16,358 nt of DNA from an uncultured Eubacteriales bacterium. GTDB taxonomy: Bacteria > Bacillota > Clostridia > Oscillospirales > Oscillospiraceae. A program made the translations under genes and the position numbers. Positions 5,980 through 12,253 of this stretch are shown here, piece after piece (within the stretch, counting starts at the first letter, position 1; each line of letters begins with the position of its first letter). The notes beneath the pieces are model-generated. The model was not told where the DNA came from. It was given only the letters and a program-made list of their open reading frames with translations, and searched no databases. The DNA lies in contig URBH01000047.1 in NCBI GenBank assembly GCA_900546075.1, positions 1 to 16,358 on the forward strand. The letters run 5' to 3'.

Positions 5980-7236
5980 ATGAATCACATTGGAAGCATT
6001 TTCGCAATGGCAGTCTGTCTTGCCATGTCTGCCTATTTCAGCGCAACGGAAACGGCATTCTCTTCTTTGAATAAAACCAGGCTGAAGGTTCTCGCCGACA
6101 ACGGAAACAAGCGGGCGGCGCTGGCCCTTAAGCTTTCCGAGAATTACGACCGGCTGATCTCTACCATCCTAATTGGCAACAACATCGTAAACATTACCAT
6201 AGCATCCATCGGTACGCTTTTGTTCGTGGCACTTTACGGCGATATCGGCGCGACGATCTCCACCGTGGTCGTGACCCTCGTCGTCCTGCTCTTTGGTGAA
6301 ATCACACCCAAGAGCATTGCAAAGGACACCCCGGAGCGTTTCGCCATGTTCAGTGCGCCGTTCATCCGCCTGTGGATATGGGCGCTGACGCCGCTGAATT
6401 TTCTCTTCACTCAGTGCAAGAAGTTGATTTCCCGCTTCATCAAGACGGACGGCAACGCCAAAATGTCCCATGAAGAGCTGCTTCTTTTCATGGAGGACGT
6501 GGAGCATGACGGCGGCATTGATGAGAACGAGGGTGAGCTTCTGCGAAACGCCCTGGAATTCGGCGACCTGACGGCGGCGGAAATTCTGACCCATCGCATC
6601 GAGCTGGAAGCCGTGGACATCCATGAGAGCCACGAGGAGATCGCAAAGGCCTTCACCCAGTCCCGGTTCTCCCGGCTGCTTGTCTACCGGGATACCATTG
6701 ATCAGGTCGTGGGCGTTCTCCACCAGAAGGATTTCTACATCAACGGAAAAATGACCGATCAGCCCATCTCCCAGATCATGACGGAGCCGCTGTTCGTCTA
6801 TCAGCACACCAAAATCCGGGACATTCTGAAGATGCTTCAGCACCAGAAATCCCACATTGCGGTCGTGGTCGATGATTTCGGCGGCACGCTGGGAATCGTC
6901 ACGATGGAGGACATTCTGGAGGAGCTGGTGGGCGAGATCTGGGATGAACACGACGAGGTCGAGGAGGATTTCGAAAAGCTTGGAGAAAACCTCTACCGGG
7001 TCGATTGCTCCGTCAGTCTGGAGGACTTCATGGAGTTCTTCGACGTGGAACTGAAATCCGACAGCGTTTCCGTGGGCGGCTGGGTCATGGAGCAGCTGAA
7101 CAAGGTGCCGGTCAAGGGTGAGTCCTTCACCACGAAGCGTCTGGAAATCACCGTTTCCGAGCTGGACGCCCACAGGGTATCCTCCATTACGGTCAAGCAG
7201 CTGGATGAATCCCCCGCCAACTGCGCTTCTACATAA
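5980..7236 (+). CDS. CNNM/CorC-type membrane protein with CBS pair (hemolysin C family)
   Basis: A 418-residue inner-membrane protein. The start at 5980 is chosen for AAAAAGGAG 6 nt upstream; the in-frame extension to 5860 lacks such a site and is not hydrophobic in the right place. Residues 1-150 are a DUF21/CNNM transmembrane domain with FSATETAFSS near 20-29, LIGNNIVNI near 64-72 and GEITPKS (106-112). Residues ~198-320 are a CBS-domain pair containing VVDDFGGTLGIVTMEDILEE. Residues ~330-410 are the CorC/HlyC C-terminal domain. Family members are linked to Mg2+ or Co2+ export and resistance; CBS pairs bind Mg-ATP or related nucleotides. It is a single-gene transcript with an extended -10 promoter, a long leader and a strong terminator. 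Ion specificity is inferred from the family only. Confidence 0.92.
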   Translation: MNHIGSIFAMAVCLAMSAYFSATETAFSSLNKTRLKVLADNGNKRAALALKLSENYDRLISTILIGNNIVNITIASIGTLLFVALYGDIGATISTVVVTLVVLLFGEITPKSIAKDTPERFAMFSAPFIRLWIWALTPLNFLFTQCKKLISRFIKTDGNAKMSHEELLLFMEDVEHDGGIDENEGELLRNALEFGDLTAAEILTHRIELEAVDIHESHEEIAKAFTQSRFSRLLVYRDTIDQVVGVLHQKDFYINGKMTDQPISQIMTEPLFVYQHTKIRDILKMLQHQKSHIAVVVDDFGGTLGIVTMEDILEELVGEIWDEHDEVEEDFEKLGENLYRVDCSVSLEDFMEFFDVELKSDSVSVGGWVMEQLNKVPVKGESFTTKRLEITVSELDAHRVSSITVKQLDESPANCAST

Positions 7237-7243
7237 ATTGATG

Positions 7244-7280
7244 AAAAGCGCCGGAATCTTCGTGATTCCGGCGCTTTTTC
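7244..7280 (+). terminator. Intrinsic terminator of the CNNM/CorC gene
   Basis: Positions 7244-7258 pair with 7264-7278 (AAAAGCGCCGGAATC and GATTCCGGCGCTTTT) and are followed by T. A perfect 15-bp stem eight bases after the stop codon. Confidence 0.92.
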
Positions 7281-7395
7281 CTGTTTTGAATTTGAAAAAG
7301 CGCACATGGGTTGGCATTTTCTGAATATCAGGTATGCTGTCCTTAATTTAATAATAAAAGAACCGTCAATGCGACGCGCATAGAAGGGCTTTTAA

Positions 7396-7512
7396 GTATT
7401 TTTATACTGTATTAAAGAAAACGATGCGGCAAAATCCATGTATGAAGGTCTGCGCCTTTCCCGCATCAGAGAAGCAGACGTAAGCAAAAATGCTATGGAA
7501 TACAATCTGTGA
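7396..7512 (+). pseudogene. Possible flagellin C-terminal fragment
   Basis: After the stop at 7393, a short open frame to the TGA at 7510-7512 encodes SRIREADVSKNAMEYNL near its end. Flagellin C-termini carry the motif SRIRDADMAKEMMEYTK, so about ten positions agree in register, including the invariant RIR.AD core and the ME(Y/F) step. There is no start codon with a ribosome site, no N-terminal flagellin segment, and the frame stops where flagellins normally continue for ~20 residues. It looks like a decayed remnant, but the match is short and could be chance. The rest of 7281-7681 has no other supported gene. Confidence 0.35.
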
Positions 7513-7535
7513 ATTCCCCAGATACCGATTGCACT

Positions 7536-7569
7536 AAAGCGCACGGACGGTTTCGTCCGTGCGCTTTTG
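7536..7569. terminator. Terminator-like hairpin in the gene-poor gap
   Basis: AAAGCGCACGGAC (7536-7548) pairs perfectly with GTCCGTGCGCTTT (7555-7567), with T on the right and A on the left. Coming 24 bp after the flagellin-like fragment, it may be the surviving terminator of that lost gene. Confidence 0.65.
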
Positions 7570-7643
7570 CCATTCTCAGTCATTGGTAGCAATAAAGGTA
7601 ATATCCTTTCCGTCAGTAAGCTGTTAATATAAACCGACAAGAG

Positions 7644-7680
7644 AAAAATGCCGTGAAATTCATACGAATTTCACGGCATT
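7644..7680 (-). terminator. Terminator of tRNA-Pro(GGG)
   Basis: On the minus strand AATGCCGTGAAATTC (7680-7666) pairs with its complement at 7661-7647 and runs into T (A run 7644-7648). It begins two bases after the tRNA 3' end. Confidence 0.88.
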
Positions 7681-7681
7681 C

Positions 7682-7758
7682 TGGTCCGAGTGTCGAGATT
7701 CGAACTCGAGGCCTCTTGAACCCCATTCAAGCGCGATACCAAACTTCGCCACACCCGG
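7682..7758 (-). tRNA. tRNA-Pro (anticodon GGG)
   Basis: On the minus strand acceptor CCGGGTG (7758-7752) pairs with CACTCGG (7692-7686), followed by A and encoded CCA. The anticodon stem CTTGA/TCAAG encloses ATGGGGT, giving anticodon GGG (reads CCC and CCU). The T arm is GAGTTCGAATCTC. It is 77 nt with CCA. The body is close to tRNA-Pro(CGG) at 12024, but the 3' acceptor strand differs (CACTCGG versus CACTCCG). Confidence 0.95.
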
Positions 7759-7789
7759 ATTTTTGATTGCGTCTCTCGACTGCCTGAAT

Positions 7790-7818
7790 ATATTAGCACA
7801 CCTTCTCGAAAAATGCAA
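7790..7818 (-). promoter_or_regulatory. Promoter of tRNA-Pro(GGG)
   Basis: On the minus strand TTGCAT (7818-7813) and TAATAT (7795-7790) have a 17-bp spacer, with TGC just before the -10 (extended -10). Confidence 0.7.
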
Positions 7819-7868
7819 CCATTATTTTTCCTTTTTTTATTATTTTTTCGCGGTGACGTTTGAGCACC

Positions 7869-8321
7869 TCATTGCGCCGGTTTCCAAAAGTATAGACCTG
7901 TACCGGACAGGCACAGCTTTTCCGGGTTTTCCTTTGACCGTGCTTCTGCTGACAGGGTTATCAGGCTCCTGGTCGCCGAAACCACATGCACCTTTACCAG
8001 CACCTCCGTCCCCGGGATCAGGGGGCGATGGTAGTTCACGCTGAGCTGCACGGTGGGCGCGATCCCGGCTACTGTTTTCAGGCAGTAGGGAATCAGTCCC
8101 ATTGCCTGATCCAGTACCGTCGCGCCGAGACCGCCGTGGAGTGTCCCCGCGGGGTTGCGCATCCAGTCCTCCGTCCGGCAGGTGAGCCAATAGTCCCCCG
8201 CTTCCGGGTCGCAGTCCAGCAGTTCAAAATGCAGCATGTCCCCGATGGAGCCGGGAGCCAACTCGCTGACCTGGGCAATCCGGCGGCGCAGGAGCACCCC
8301 GGTCTCACTCGCCGCGCTCAC
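7869..8321 (-). CDS. PaaI-like hotdog-fold thioesterase
   Basis: A 150-residue soluble protein of the PaaI/YdiI hotdog superfamily, which hydrolyses acyl- or aryl-CoA thioesters. The active-site segment is N56-P-A-G-T-L-H62-G-G, followed by D71 in LDQAMG, matching the conserved Asn, HGG and acidic residue. VNYHRPLIPGTEVLVKV is the typical central strand. The longest frame starts at GTG 8321 and overlaps the Lar-like gene by 17 nt, with no strong ribosome site. A GTG eight codons later (8297) is a reasonable alternative and leaves the domain intact. It is the last gene of the 11908-7869 operon and no clear terminator follows. The substrate is unknown; its tie to the upstream genes is positional only. 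Confidence 0.85.
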   Translation of the reverse strand: MSAASETGVLLRRRIAQVSELAPGSIGDMLHFELLDCDPEAGDYWLTCRTEDWMRNPAGTLHGGLGATVLDQAMGLIPYCLKTVAGIAPTVQLSVNYHRPLIPGTEVLVKVHVVSATRSLITLSAEARSKENPEKLCLSGTGLYFWKPAQ

Positions 8322-8520
8322 TGGTGATCACTTTGCCGATGTTCCACAGGTGGATGACCTTCCGCTCGGCTTCGGCCTTCTCATCCTCGTCCTCGTACTC
8401 CACATACACGGTATGGGCGCTGCAATCAGCGCACTCCACCTGTACGTTCCAGCCGCCCTCGTGCATGAGCAGACCCGCGCCCCGGCAGATGGGGCATTCT
8501 TCCAAAATATATTCTTCCAT
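8305..8520 (-). CDS. Lar-like small zinc-ribbon protein
   Basis: A 71-residue protein with two CxxC pairs (Cys9/Cys12 and Cys30/Cys33) forming a probable zinc ribbon, an acidic stretch (EYEDEDEKAEAE) and IHLWN at 56-60. The layout C-x2-C, ~18 residues, C-x2-C, then a helix ending in WN is that of the Lar restriction-alleviation family and related small phage/bacterial proteins. The usual CPFCGG is CPICRG here, so the match is to layout and not to exact residues. The ATG at 8520 has AAGGAG 9 nt upstream, overlapping the stop of the preceding gene, which indicates operon membership. Lar proteins modulate type I restriction, but no such system is in the window, so the function should be left open. 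Confidence 0.65.
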   Translation of the reverse strand: MEEYILEECPICRGAGLLMHEGGWNVQVECADCSAHTVYVEYEDEDEKAEAERKVIHLWNIGKVITSERGE

Positions 8521-8533
8521 TTGATGTTACTCC

Positions 8534-9193
8534 TTATCTGAAAATGGTTTCATTGGTATCATAAATTTCCACCCGGCCGTACCGGATAAAATCCGGCGCG
8601 AGGTTGGGAAGATATTGGTTTACGGCGGCGCCCAGCAGCATGGGATTCAGGGATGGATTCTGGCAGCAGACCCGCGCCTCAAGCTTTACAACGTTGCCCG
8701 ACACCGGTGCGGCAGAAATCTTTCGTATCATGGGGATGATATTCTGCTCCACCACGCCTTTTTTACCCTTTTTTTCCACGGTCACTTCCTCACGGGAAAA
8801 CAGGGCTTCGATCTGCTCCGCCGCGTTCTGCGGCACGCCCGCGTCGTACTCCAACAGCACGGCGCAGTCGAGATACGCCAGATTCTTGATTTTTCCGCCG
8901 CCGGCGTACACCGAGAGGACGTGTACGCCCTCCACAAGCGCCTGATTCAGCCGGGTGCAGATTTCGTCGCACGAAAATGCGTCCGTTTCCAGCTCAAAAT
9001 CCAGTAGCTCGCACCGGCTTTCCACGCCCAGGCTCAGGGGCAGGGCGATGGACACCGAGGGGCGGGGGTTGAAGCCTTGGGTATGGGTCAGTGGCAGTCC
9101 CGCCCGCTTGAATGATCGCTGGAACAGCCGCATCAGGTCGAGGTGGGAGAGATACACGGCGTTGCCCGTTTTCTGAAACAGCGCTCTAAGCAT
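8534..9193 (-). CDS. Radical-SAM-linked DUF2344 protein (TIGR03936 type)
   Basis: A 219-residue protein starting at ATG 9193. That ATG overlaps the stop of the upstream radical-SAM gene by 8 nt and has GGGAGG 10 nt upstream; the in-frame extension to 9226 is not needed. The N-terminal segment YLSHLDLMRLFQRSFKRAGLP, followed by TQGFNPRPSVSIALPLSLGVES, is highly characteristic of DUF2344. These proteins occur next to, or fused with, the B12-binding radical-SAM protein encoded just upstream, and the two are assumed to work together. The biochemical role is not established as far as I know; proposals involve tRNA or ribosome-related modification, because rng and rplU are frequent neighbours. Those neighbours are absent here. 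Confidence 0.9.
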   Translation of the reverse strand: MLRALFQKTGNAVYLSHLDLMRLFQRSFKRAGLPLTHTQGFNPRPSVSIALPLSLGVESRCELLDFELETDAFSCDEICTRLNQALVEGVHVLSVYAGGGKIKNLAYLDCAVLLEYDAGVPQNAAEQIEALFSREEVTVEKKGKKGVVEQNIIPMIRKISAAPVSGNVVKLEARVCCQNPSLNPMLLGAAVNQYLPNLAPDFIRYGRVEIYDTNETIFR

Positions 9194-11024
9194 CGCACGG
9201 CACCTCCCGCAGCAGTCTTTCCGCACCGCAGCCCGCGCAGCCGTGGCGGCAGTCCGGGGTGATTTTCGCTTCGTAGGCGCGTTTTCGTTCCAGCTTCAGG
9301 AATTTCTTTGTCACGCCCACGTCGATGGTGTCCCAGGGCAGCAGCTCGTCCTCGCCGTAGCCCCGGACGGTGTAAAAGTCTCCGTCCATGCCGCATTTCC
9401 GGAAGGCGTCCTGCCATTTGGCGTAGTCGAAATATTCGTCCCAGCCATCCAGCCGTGCGCCGTTTTTCACGGCTTCCTCGATCACTGCACCCAGCCGCCG
9501 GTCGCCCCGGGCAAAGACCGCTTCCAGCTGGCTCAAATCCGGCGCGTGATAGTCGTATTCGATGGACTTGGAATAGAAGTGGGATTTCAGCAGACGGCAG
9601 CGGCGCAGGTATTCCTGGGGCGTAATCTGCTGTTCCCACTGGAAGGGCGTGTGGGGCTTGGGGACGAAGTACGCCGTGGCGACATGCACCCGCAGCCCCC
9701 GCTTCTTGTTCATGGCCTGTTCCTTCCAGGTCAGAATCACCTTGTATACCAGCTCCGCGATACCGAGAACGTCCTCGTCCGTTTCCGTTGGCAGTCCCAG
9801 CATGAAATAGAGCTTGACGTTGTTCCAGCCGCCGGAGAAGGCATTGGCGCAGGTCGTCAGAATTTCATCCTCGGTCAGATTCTTGTTGATGACGTCCCGC
9901 AAGCGCTGGGTTCCGGCCTCCGGGGCGAAGGTCAGGCTGCTTTTTCGGCCGCCGGCCTGAAGGCGTTCCATCAGGTCCCGGGAGAAGTTGTCCGCCCGGA
10001 GGGAGGGTACGGAAAGGTTGATCCGGTTCTCCGCACAGTAGGGAATCAGCTCGTCCGTCAGCTCTTTCAGCCCCCGGTAATCGGAGGTGGACAGGCTGGA
10101 AATGGTGATCTCGTTGTTTCCGGAGGCGCGCAGAGTCTCCACTGCCTGACGGTACAGCACCTCCGGGCTTTTCTTTCGCACCGGGCGGCAGGAAAAGCCC
10201 GCCTGACAGAACCGGCAGCCCCGGATGCAGCCCCGGAACACCTCCAGATTTGCCCGGTCATGGACAATTTCGGTGGAGGGAACGATCATTTTTGTGGGGA
10301 AATAAGCATTGTCCAGGTCTTCGATGATGCGCTTTGTTACCCTCTCGGGCGCACCCTCCAGCGGCACGATGGCGGCAAGGGTCCCGTCATCGTTATATTC
10401 GTGGCGGTAGAAGCCGGGAACGTACACGCCGGGAATTTTTGCCACTTCATGGAGGAAGGCATCCTTGCTCCAACCCTCGGCCTTTGCCCGGTCGTAGAGC
10501 TGCAAGATCTCCACGGTGATGTCCTCGCCCTCGCCCAGAGAGAAAAAGTCGATAAAATCCGCCAGCGGCTCCGGGTTGAAGGCACAGACGCCCCCGGCGA
10601 ACACGATGTTTTTCAGCCCATCCCGGTCTTTGGAGCGGAGGGGAACCCCGGCAAGGTTCAGCATATTCAATATATTGGAGTACGCCATTTCGTAGCCGAT
10701 GGTAAAGGCAATCATGTCGAACTCCCGGACGGGAGTCTGGCTTTCCAGCGCCCACAGGGGCAGAGCATTGTCCCGCATGGCCTGCTCCATGTCCCCCCAG
10801 GGGGCGAACACGCGCTCGCACCATACGCCATCCATTTGGTTCATAACGCCGTAGAGGATACGCATTCCTAAGTTGGACATGCCGATCTCATAGGTGTCCG
10901 GGAAGCAGAAGGCCACGCGCACCCGGACGTCCTTCAAATCCTTTTTGATCTCGCCCCATTCTCCGCCGGTATAACGTGCCGGTTTCTGCACGGTGGGGAG
11001 AATGCGCTGCATCCGTTCGGTCAT
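9186..11024 (-). CDS. B12-binding-domain radical SAM protein (TIGR03960 type)
   Basis: A 612-residue cytoplasmic iron-sulfur enzyme. Residues ~30-170 form a cobalamin-binding-like Rossmann domain (FPDTYEIGMSNLG, FAGGVCAFNPEPL). The radical-SAM motif is C266-IRG-C270-RF-C273, the CxxxCxxC that ligates the [4Fe-4S] cluster and SAM. LTFAPEAGTQRLRDVINK and YFMLGLPTETDED are the later conserved barrel segments. A C-terminal Cys cluster (CRHGCAGCG, ~595-603) may hold a second cluster. The ATG at 11024 has GAGG 7 nt upstream. It follows the M50 protease by 28 nt and overlaps the DUF2344 gene by 8 nt, so the pair is translationally coupled. The full length matches the family. The substrate is unknown. 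Confidence 0.92.
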   Translation of the reverse strand: MTERMQRILPTVQKPARYTGGEWGEIKKDLKDVRVRVAFCFPDTYEIGMSNLGMRILYGVMNQMDGVWCERVFAPWGDMEQAMRDNALPLWALESQTPVREFDMIAFTIGYEMAYSNILNMLNLAGVPLRSKDRDGLKNIVFAGGVCAFNPEPLADFIDFFSLGEGEDITVEILQLYDRAKAEGWSKDAFLHEVAKIPGVYVPGFYRHEYNDDGTLAAIVPLEGAPERVTKRIIEDLDNAYFPTKMIVPSTEIVHDRANLEVFRGCIRGCRFCQAGFSCRPVRKKSPEVLYRQAVETLRASGNNEITISSLSTSDYRGLKELTDELIPYCAENRINLSVPSLRADNFSRDLMERLQAGGRKSSLTFAPEAGTQRLRDVINKNLTEDEILTTCANAFSGGWNNVKLYFMLGLPTETDEDVLGIAELVYKVILTWKEQAMNKKRGLRVHVATAYFVPKPHTPFQWEQQITPQEYLRRCRLLKSHFYSKSIEYDYHAPDLSQLEAVFARGDRRLGAVIEEAVKNGARLDGWDEYFDYAKWQDAFRKCGMDGDFYTVRGYGEDELLPWDTIDVGVTKKFLKLERKRAYEAKITPDCRHGCAGCGAERLLREVPCDA

Positions 11025-11052
11025 AGTGATACCTCATTAAAAAGTTCTCCGC

Positions 11053-11631
11053 CTATTGTACCCCGAACCGTGTCAGTTTGCAAGGTCTTTTTCGCAGGAA
11101 TGCTTTGGCTGTCAGCAAAGCTGCCGCCGTCAGGGGCAGCATTCCCAGCTTCCAGTAAAATGTGGCCGTCAGTGCGAGAGCGCCCAATATCCCCAGTGTT
11201 CCCCATTCTGTCCAAACAGCAATGCGATTCGCCCATTTCGGGCAAAAAAGCACCAGAGCGCAGCGCAGCGCCCGCCCGCCGTCCAGAGGGAACACCGGCA
11301 GCAGATTGAAAGCCCCCTGCACCAGTGCGCAGACCGCCACCCGTGGGAATATCCGGAAAGTAAGCACCAGCAGCAGACTTCCTGCGGGACCGGCCAGAGC
11401 GCAGACCAGCTCTTTGCCGCTGCTCAAGGGTTCCGTCTCCATCACCGCCCCGCCTGCGCCGATGCGAACGCCCCAGATCCGCCCGCCAAGGAGGAGAATA
11501 GCCGCCCCGTGGCACAGCTCATGGAACGCCGCCGCTGCCAGCGCGGACAGGAGCCAGTTCAGAGGCAGTGTCAGCAGCAGAAACGCGCCCATCACGCAGG
11601 CGGAAACGTCAACCCGGACAAAGTCCCGCAT
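11053..11631 (-). CDS. Short SpoIVFB-like M50 site-2 metalloprotease
   Basis: A 192-residue polytopic intramembrane zinc protease. The active site HELCH (37-41) supplies two zinc-binding His and the catalytic Glu. NLLPVFPLDGG (109-119) supplies the third ligand Asp117 in the family's NxxPxxPLDGGR motif. About five hydrophobic segments are present. The ATG at 11631 is preferred over TTG 11637 because GGGAG lies 10 nt upstream. SpoIVFB of Bacillus (~290 residues) cleaves pro-sigma-K in the mother cell; this protein lacks the C-terminal CBS domain, so its regulation would differ. The gene overlaps the upstream small membrane-protein gene by 23 nt and leads into the radical-SAM pair. A sporulation role is inferred from family, position and the sigma-E-like promoter; no pro-sigma-K is in view. 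Confidence 0.85.
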   Translation of the reverse strand: MRDFVRVDVSACVMGAFLLLTLPLNWLLSALAAAAFHELCHGAAILLLGGRIWGVRIGAGGAVMETEPLSSGKELVCALAGPAGSLLLVLTFRIFPRVAVCALVQGAFNLLPVFPLDGGRALRCALVLFCPKWANRIAVWTEWGTLGILGALALTATFYWKLGMLPLTAAALLTAKAFLRKRPCKLTRFGVQ

Positions 11632-11908
11632 TCGCAAAAATCTCCCGGCAGAAGTTCTCCACCGCGCTGCCCACCGGCGCCCCGGCGTGCAGCTCCCGGG
11701 TCAGCTCTGCCCATGCGGCCGCCGTCACCGCGCTGTCGCCTGGAAGAAGCATATTCCTGAGCACCTGCGCCCCTCTCGGCCAGAATCCGCCGGCGATCAG
11801 CAGAAAGATCAGGAAGCAGACCGCCGTCAGCAGCAAGGCTCTGTCCCTTCTTTGCCGAATCTGCTTTCTTTTGATTCCGGAAGAAGCATATTCCACCCGG
11901 TAACTCAT
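11609..11908 (-). CDS. Small single-pass membrane protein in SpoIVFA position
   Basis: A 99-residue protein. The start at 11908 (MSYRVEYASSG) is chosen for GAGGTGAT 4-5 nt upstream; a longer frame to 11983 runs through the promoter region. Residues 1-26 are basic (KRKQIRQRRDR), ~27-47 form one hydrophobic segment, and the rest is outside the cytoplasm under the positive-inside rule. No motif or family is recognised. It directly precedes and overlaps the SpoIVFB-like protease, the slot occupied by spoIVFA in Bacillus. It is far shorter than SpoIVFA (~260 residues) and lacks a LytM domain. It may be a reduced regulator of the protease, or unrelated. Confidence 0.7.
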   Translation of the reverse strand: MSYRVEYASSGIKRKQIRQRRDRALLLTAVCFLIFLLIAGGFWPRGAQVLRNMLLPGDSAVTAAAWAELTRELHAGAPVGSAVENFCREIFANAGLCPG

Positions 11909-11925
11909 GGAAATCACCTCGGGAG

Positions 11926-11954
11926 AGTGTATGAACGCGGCGTGATAAAAATAC
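11926..11954 (-). promoter_or_regulatory. Candidate sigma-E (sporulation) promoter of the six-gene operon
   Basis: On the minus strand CATACACT (11933-11926) matches the sigma-E -10 consensus CATACANT. GTATTTT (11954-11948), 14 bp upstream, resembles the sigma-E -35. It lies 17 bp before the first start codon of the SpoIVF-like operon. No good sigma-A promoter was seen here. The assignment is by pattern only. Confidence 0.45.
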
Positions 11955-11983
11955 GGACAGGCGGAAAAAGCGGCGGTTGGCAC

Positions 11984-12012
11984 TTGACAATGGGGAAATT
12001 ATTCATTATAAT
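11984..12012 (+). promoter_or_regulatory. Perfect consensus sigma-A promoter of tRNA-Pro(CGG)
   Basis: TTGACA (11984-11989) and TATAAT (12007-12012) are both exact consensus hexamers with a 17-bp spacer, 11 bp before the tRNA. This is expected to be among the strongest promoters in the window, which matters for the insertion downstream. Confidence 0.95.
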
Positions 12013-12023
12013 ACCAGAGTTAA

Positions 12024-12100
12024 CGGGGTGTGGCGAAGCTTGGTATCGCGCTTGGTTCGGGTCCAAGAGGCCTCGGGTTCGAATCCCGACACTCCGACCA
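12024..12100 (+). tRNA. tRNA-Pro (anticodon CGG)
   Basis: Acceptor CGGGGTG (12024-12030) pairs with CACTCCG, followed by A and CCA ending at 12100. The anticodon stem CTTGG/CCAAG encloses TTCGGGT, giving anticodon CGG, which reads CCG proline codons. The T arm is CGGGTTCGAATCCCG. It is 77 nt with CCA. The last bases of the gene are repeated at 13686-13698. Confidence 0.96.
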
Positions 12101-12101
12101 A
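12089..12101 (+). repeat. Left copy of 13-bp direct repeat (attL-like, tRNA-Pro 3' end)
   Basis: ACACTCCGACCAA covers the 3' acceptor strand and CCA of tRNA-Pro(CGG) plus one base. An identical copy lies at 13686-13698. The match stops at once on both sides. Confidence 0.7.
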
Positions 12102-12130
12102 GGGTAGATTCTTATGGAATCTACCCTTTT
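12101..12130 (+). terminator. Terminator directly after tRNA-Pro(CGG)
   Basis: AGGGTAGATTC (12101-12111) pairs with GAATCTACCCT (12117-12127), followed by TTT and further T. It starts immediately after the CCA. Confidence 0.9.
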
Positions 12131-12139
12131 CTTATATGC

Positions 12140-12170
12140 AAAATGCCGAATTTTCAAATTCAGCATTTTT
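12140..12170 (+). terminator. Second terminator-like hairpin after tRNA-Pro
   Basis: AAATGCCGAATTT (12141-12153) pairs with AAATTCAGCATTT (12156-12168) with one mismatch and is followed by T. The A-rich left flank makes it bidirectional. Confidence 0.65.
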
Positions 12171-12196
12171 GTTGCATACAAACATGCAACTTTTTT
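12171..12196 (+). terminator. Third hairpin with T run
   Basis: GTTGCAT (12171-12177) pairs with ATGCAAC (12184-12190), followed by six T (12191-12196). It is short, so weaker. TTGCAT here could instead serve as a -35 for the DUF4417 gene with a poor -10 (TCCTAT 12196-12201); I cannot decide. Confidence 0.45.
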
Positions 12197-12206
12197 CCTA
12201 TGGGTG

Positions 12207-12247
12207 CCTGTATGTAGAAGGACTTGTTCCTTACTACATACAGGAGG
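12207..12247 (+). promoter_or_regulatory. Long hairpin running into the DUF4417 ribosome-binding site
   Basis: CCTGTATGTAG (12207-12217) pairs perfectly with CTACATACAGG (12234-12244). Inside it AAGGA (12218-12222) pairs with TCCTT (12228-12232) around a 5-nt loop, giving about 16 bp with one bulged A. The 3' arm contains the first bases of the Shine-Dalgarno AGGAGG (12242-12247). Folding would therefore hide part of the ribosome site six bases before the ATG. This suggests translational control, or an operator if it acts as DNA. Confidence 0.65.
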
Positions 12248-12253
12248 TTTCGT

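Noticed and set aside
6169..7317. 382-codon open frame on the minus strand
   Set aside because: Antisense to the CNNM/CorC gene and crossing its terminator; no recognisable motif.
7392..7640. 82-codon open frame on the minus strand in the gap before tRNA-Pro(GGG)
   Set aside because: It crosses a perfect terminator hairpin, lacks a ribosome site, and overlaps the more suggestive flagellin-like fragment on the other strand.
9243..10871. 542-codon open frame on the plus strand
   Set aside because: Antisense to the radical-SAM gene, which has CxxxCxxC and full family length; no ribosome site and no domain in the antisense frame.
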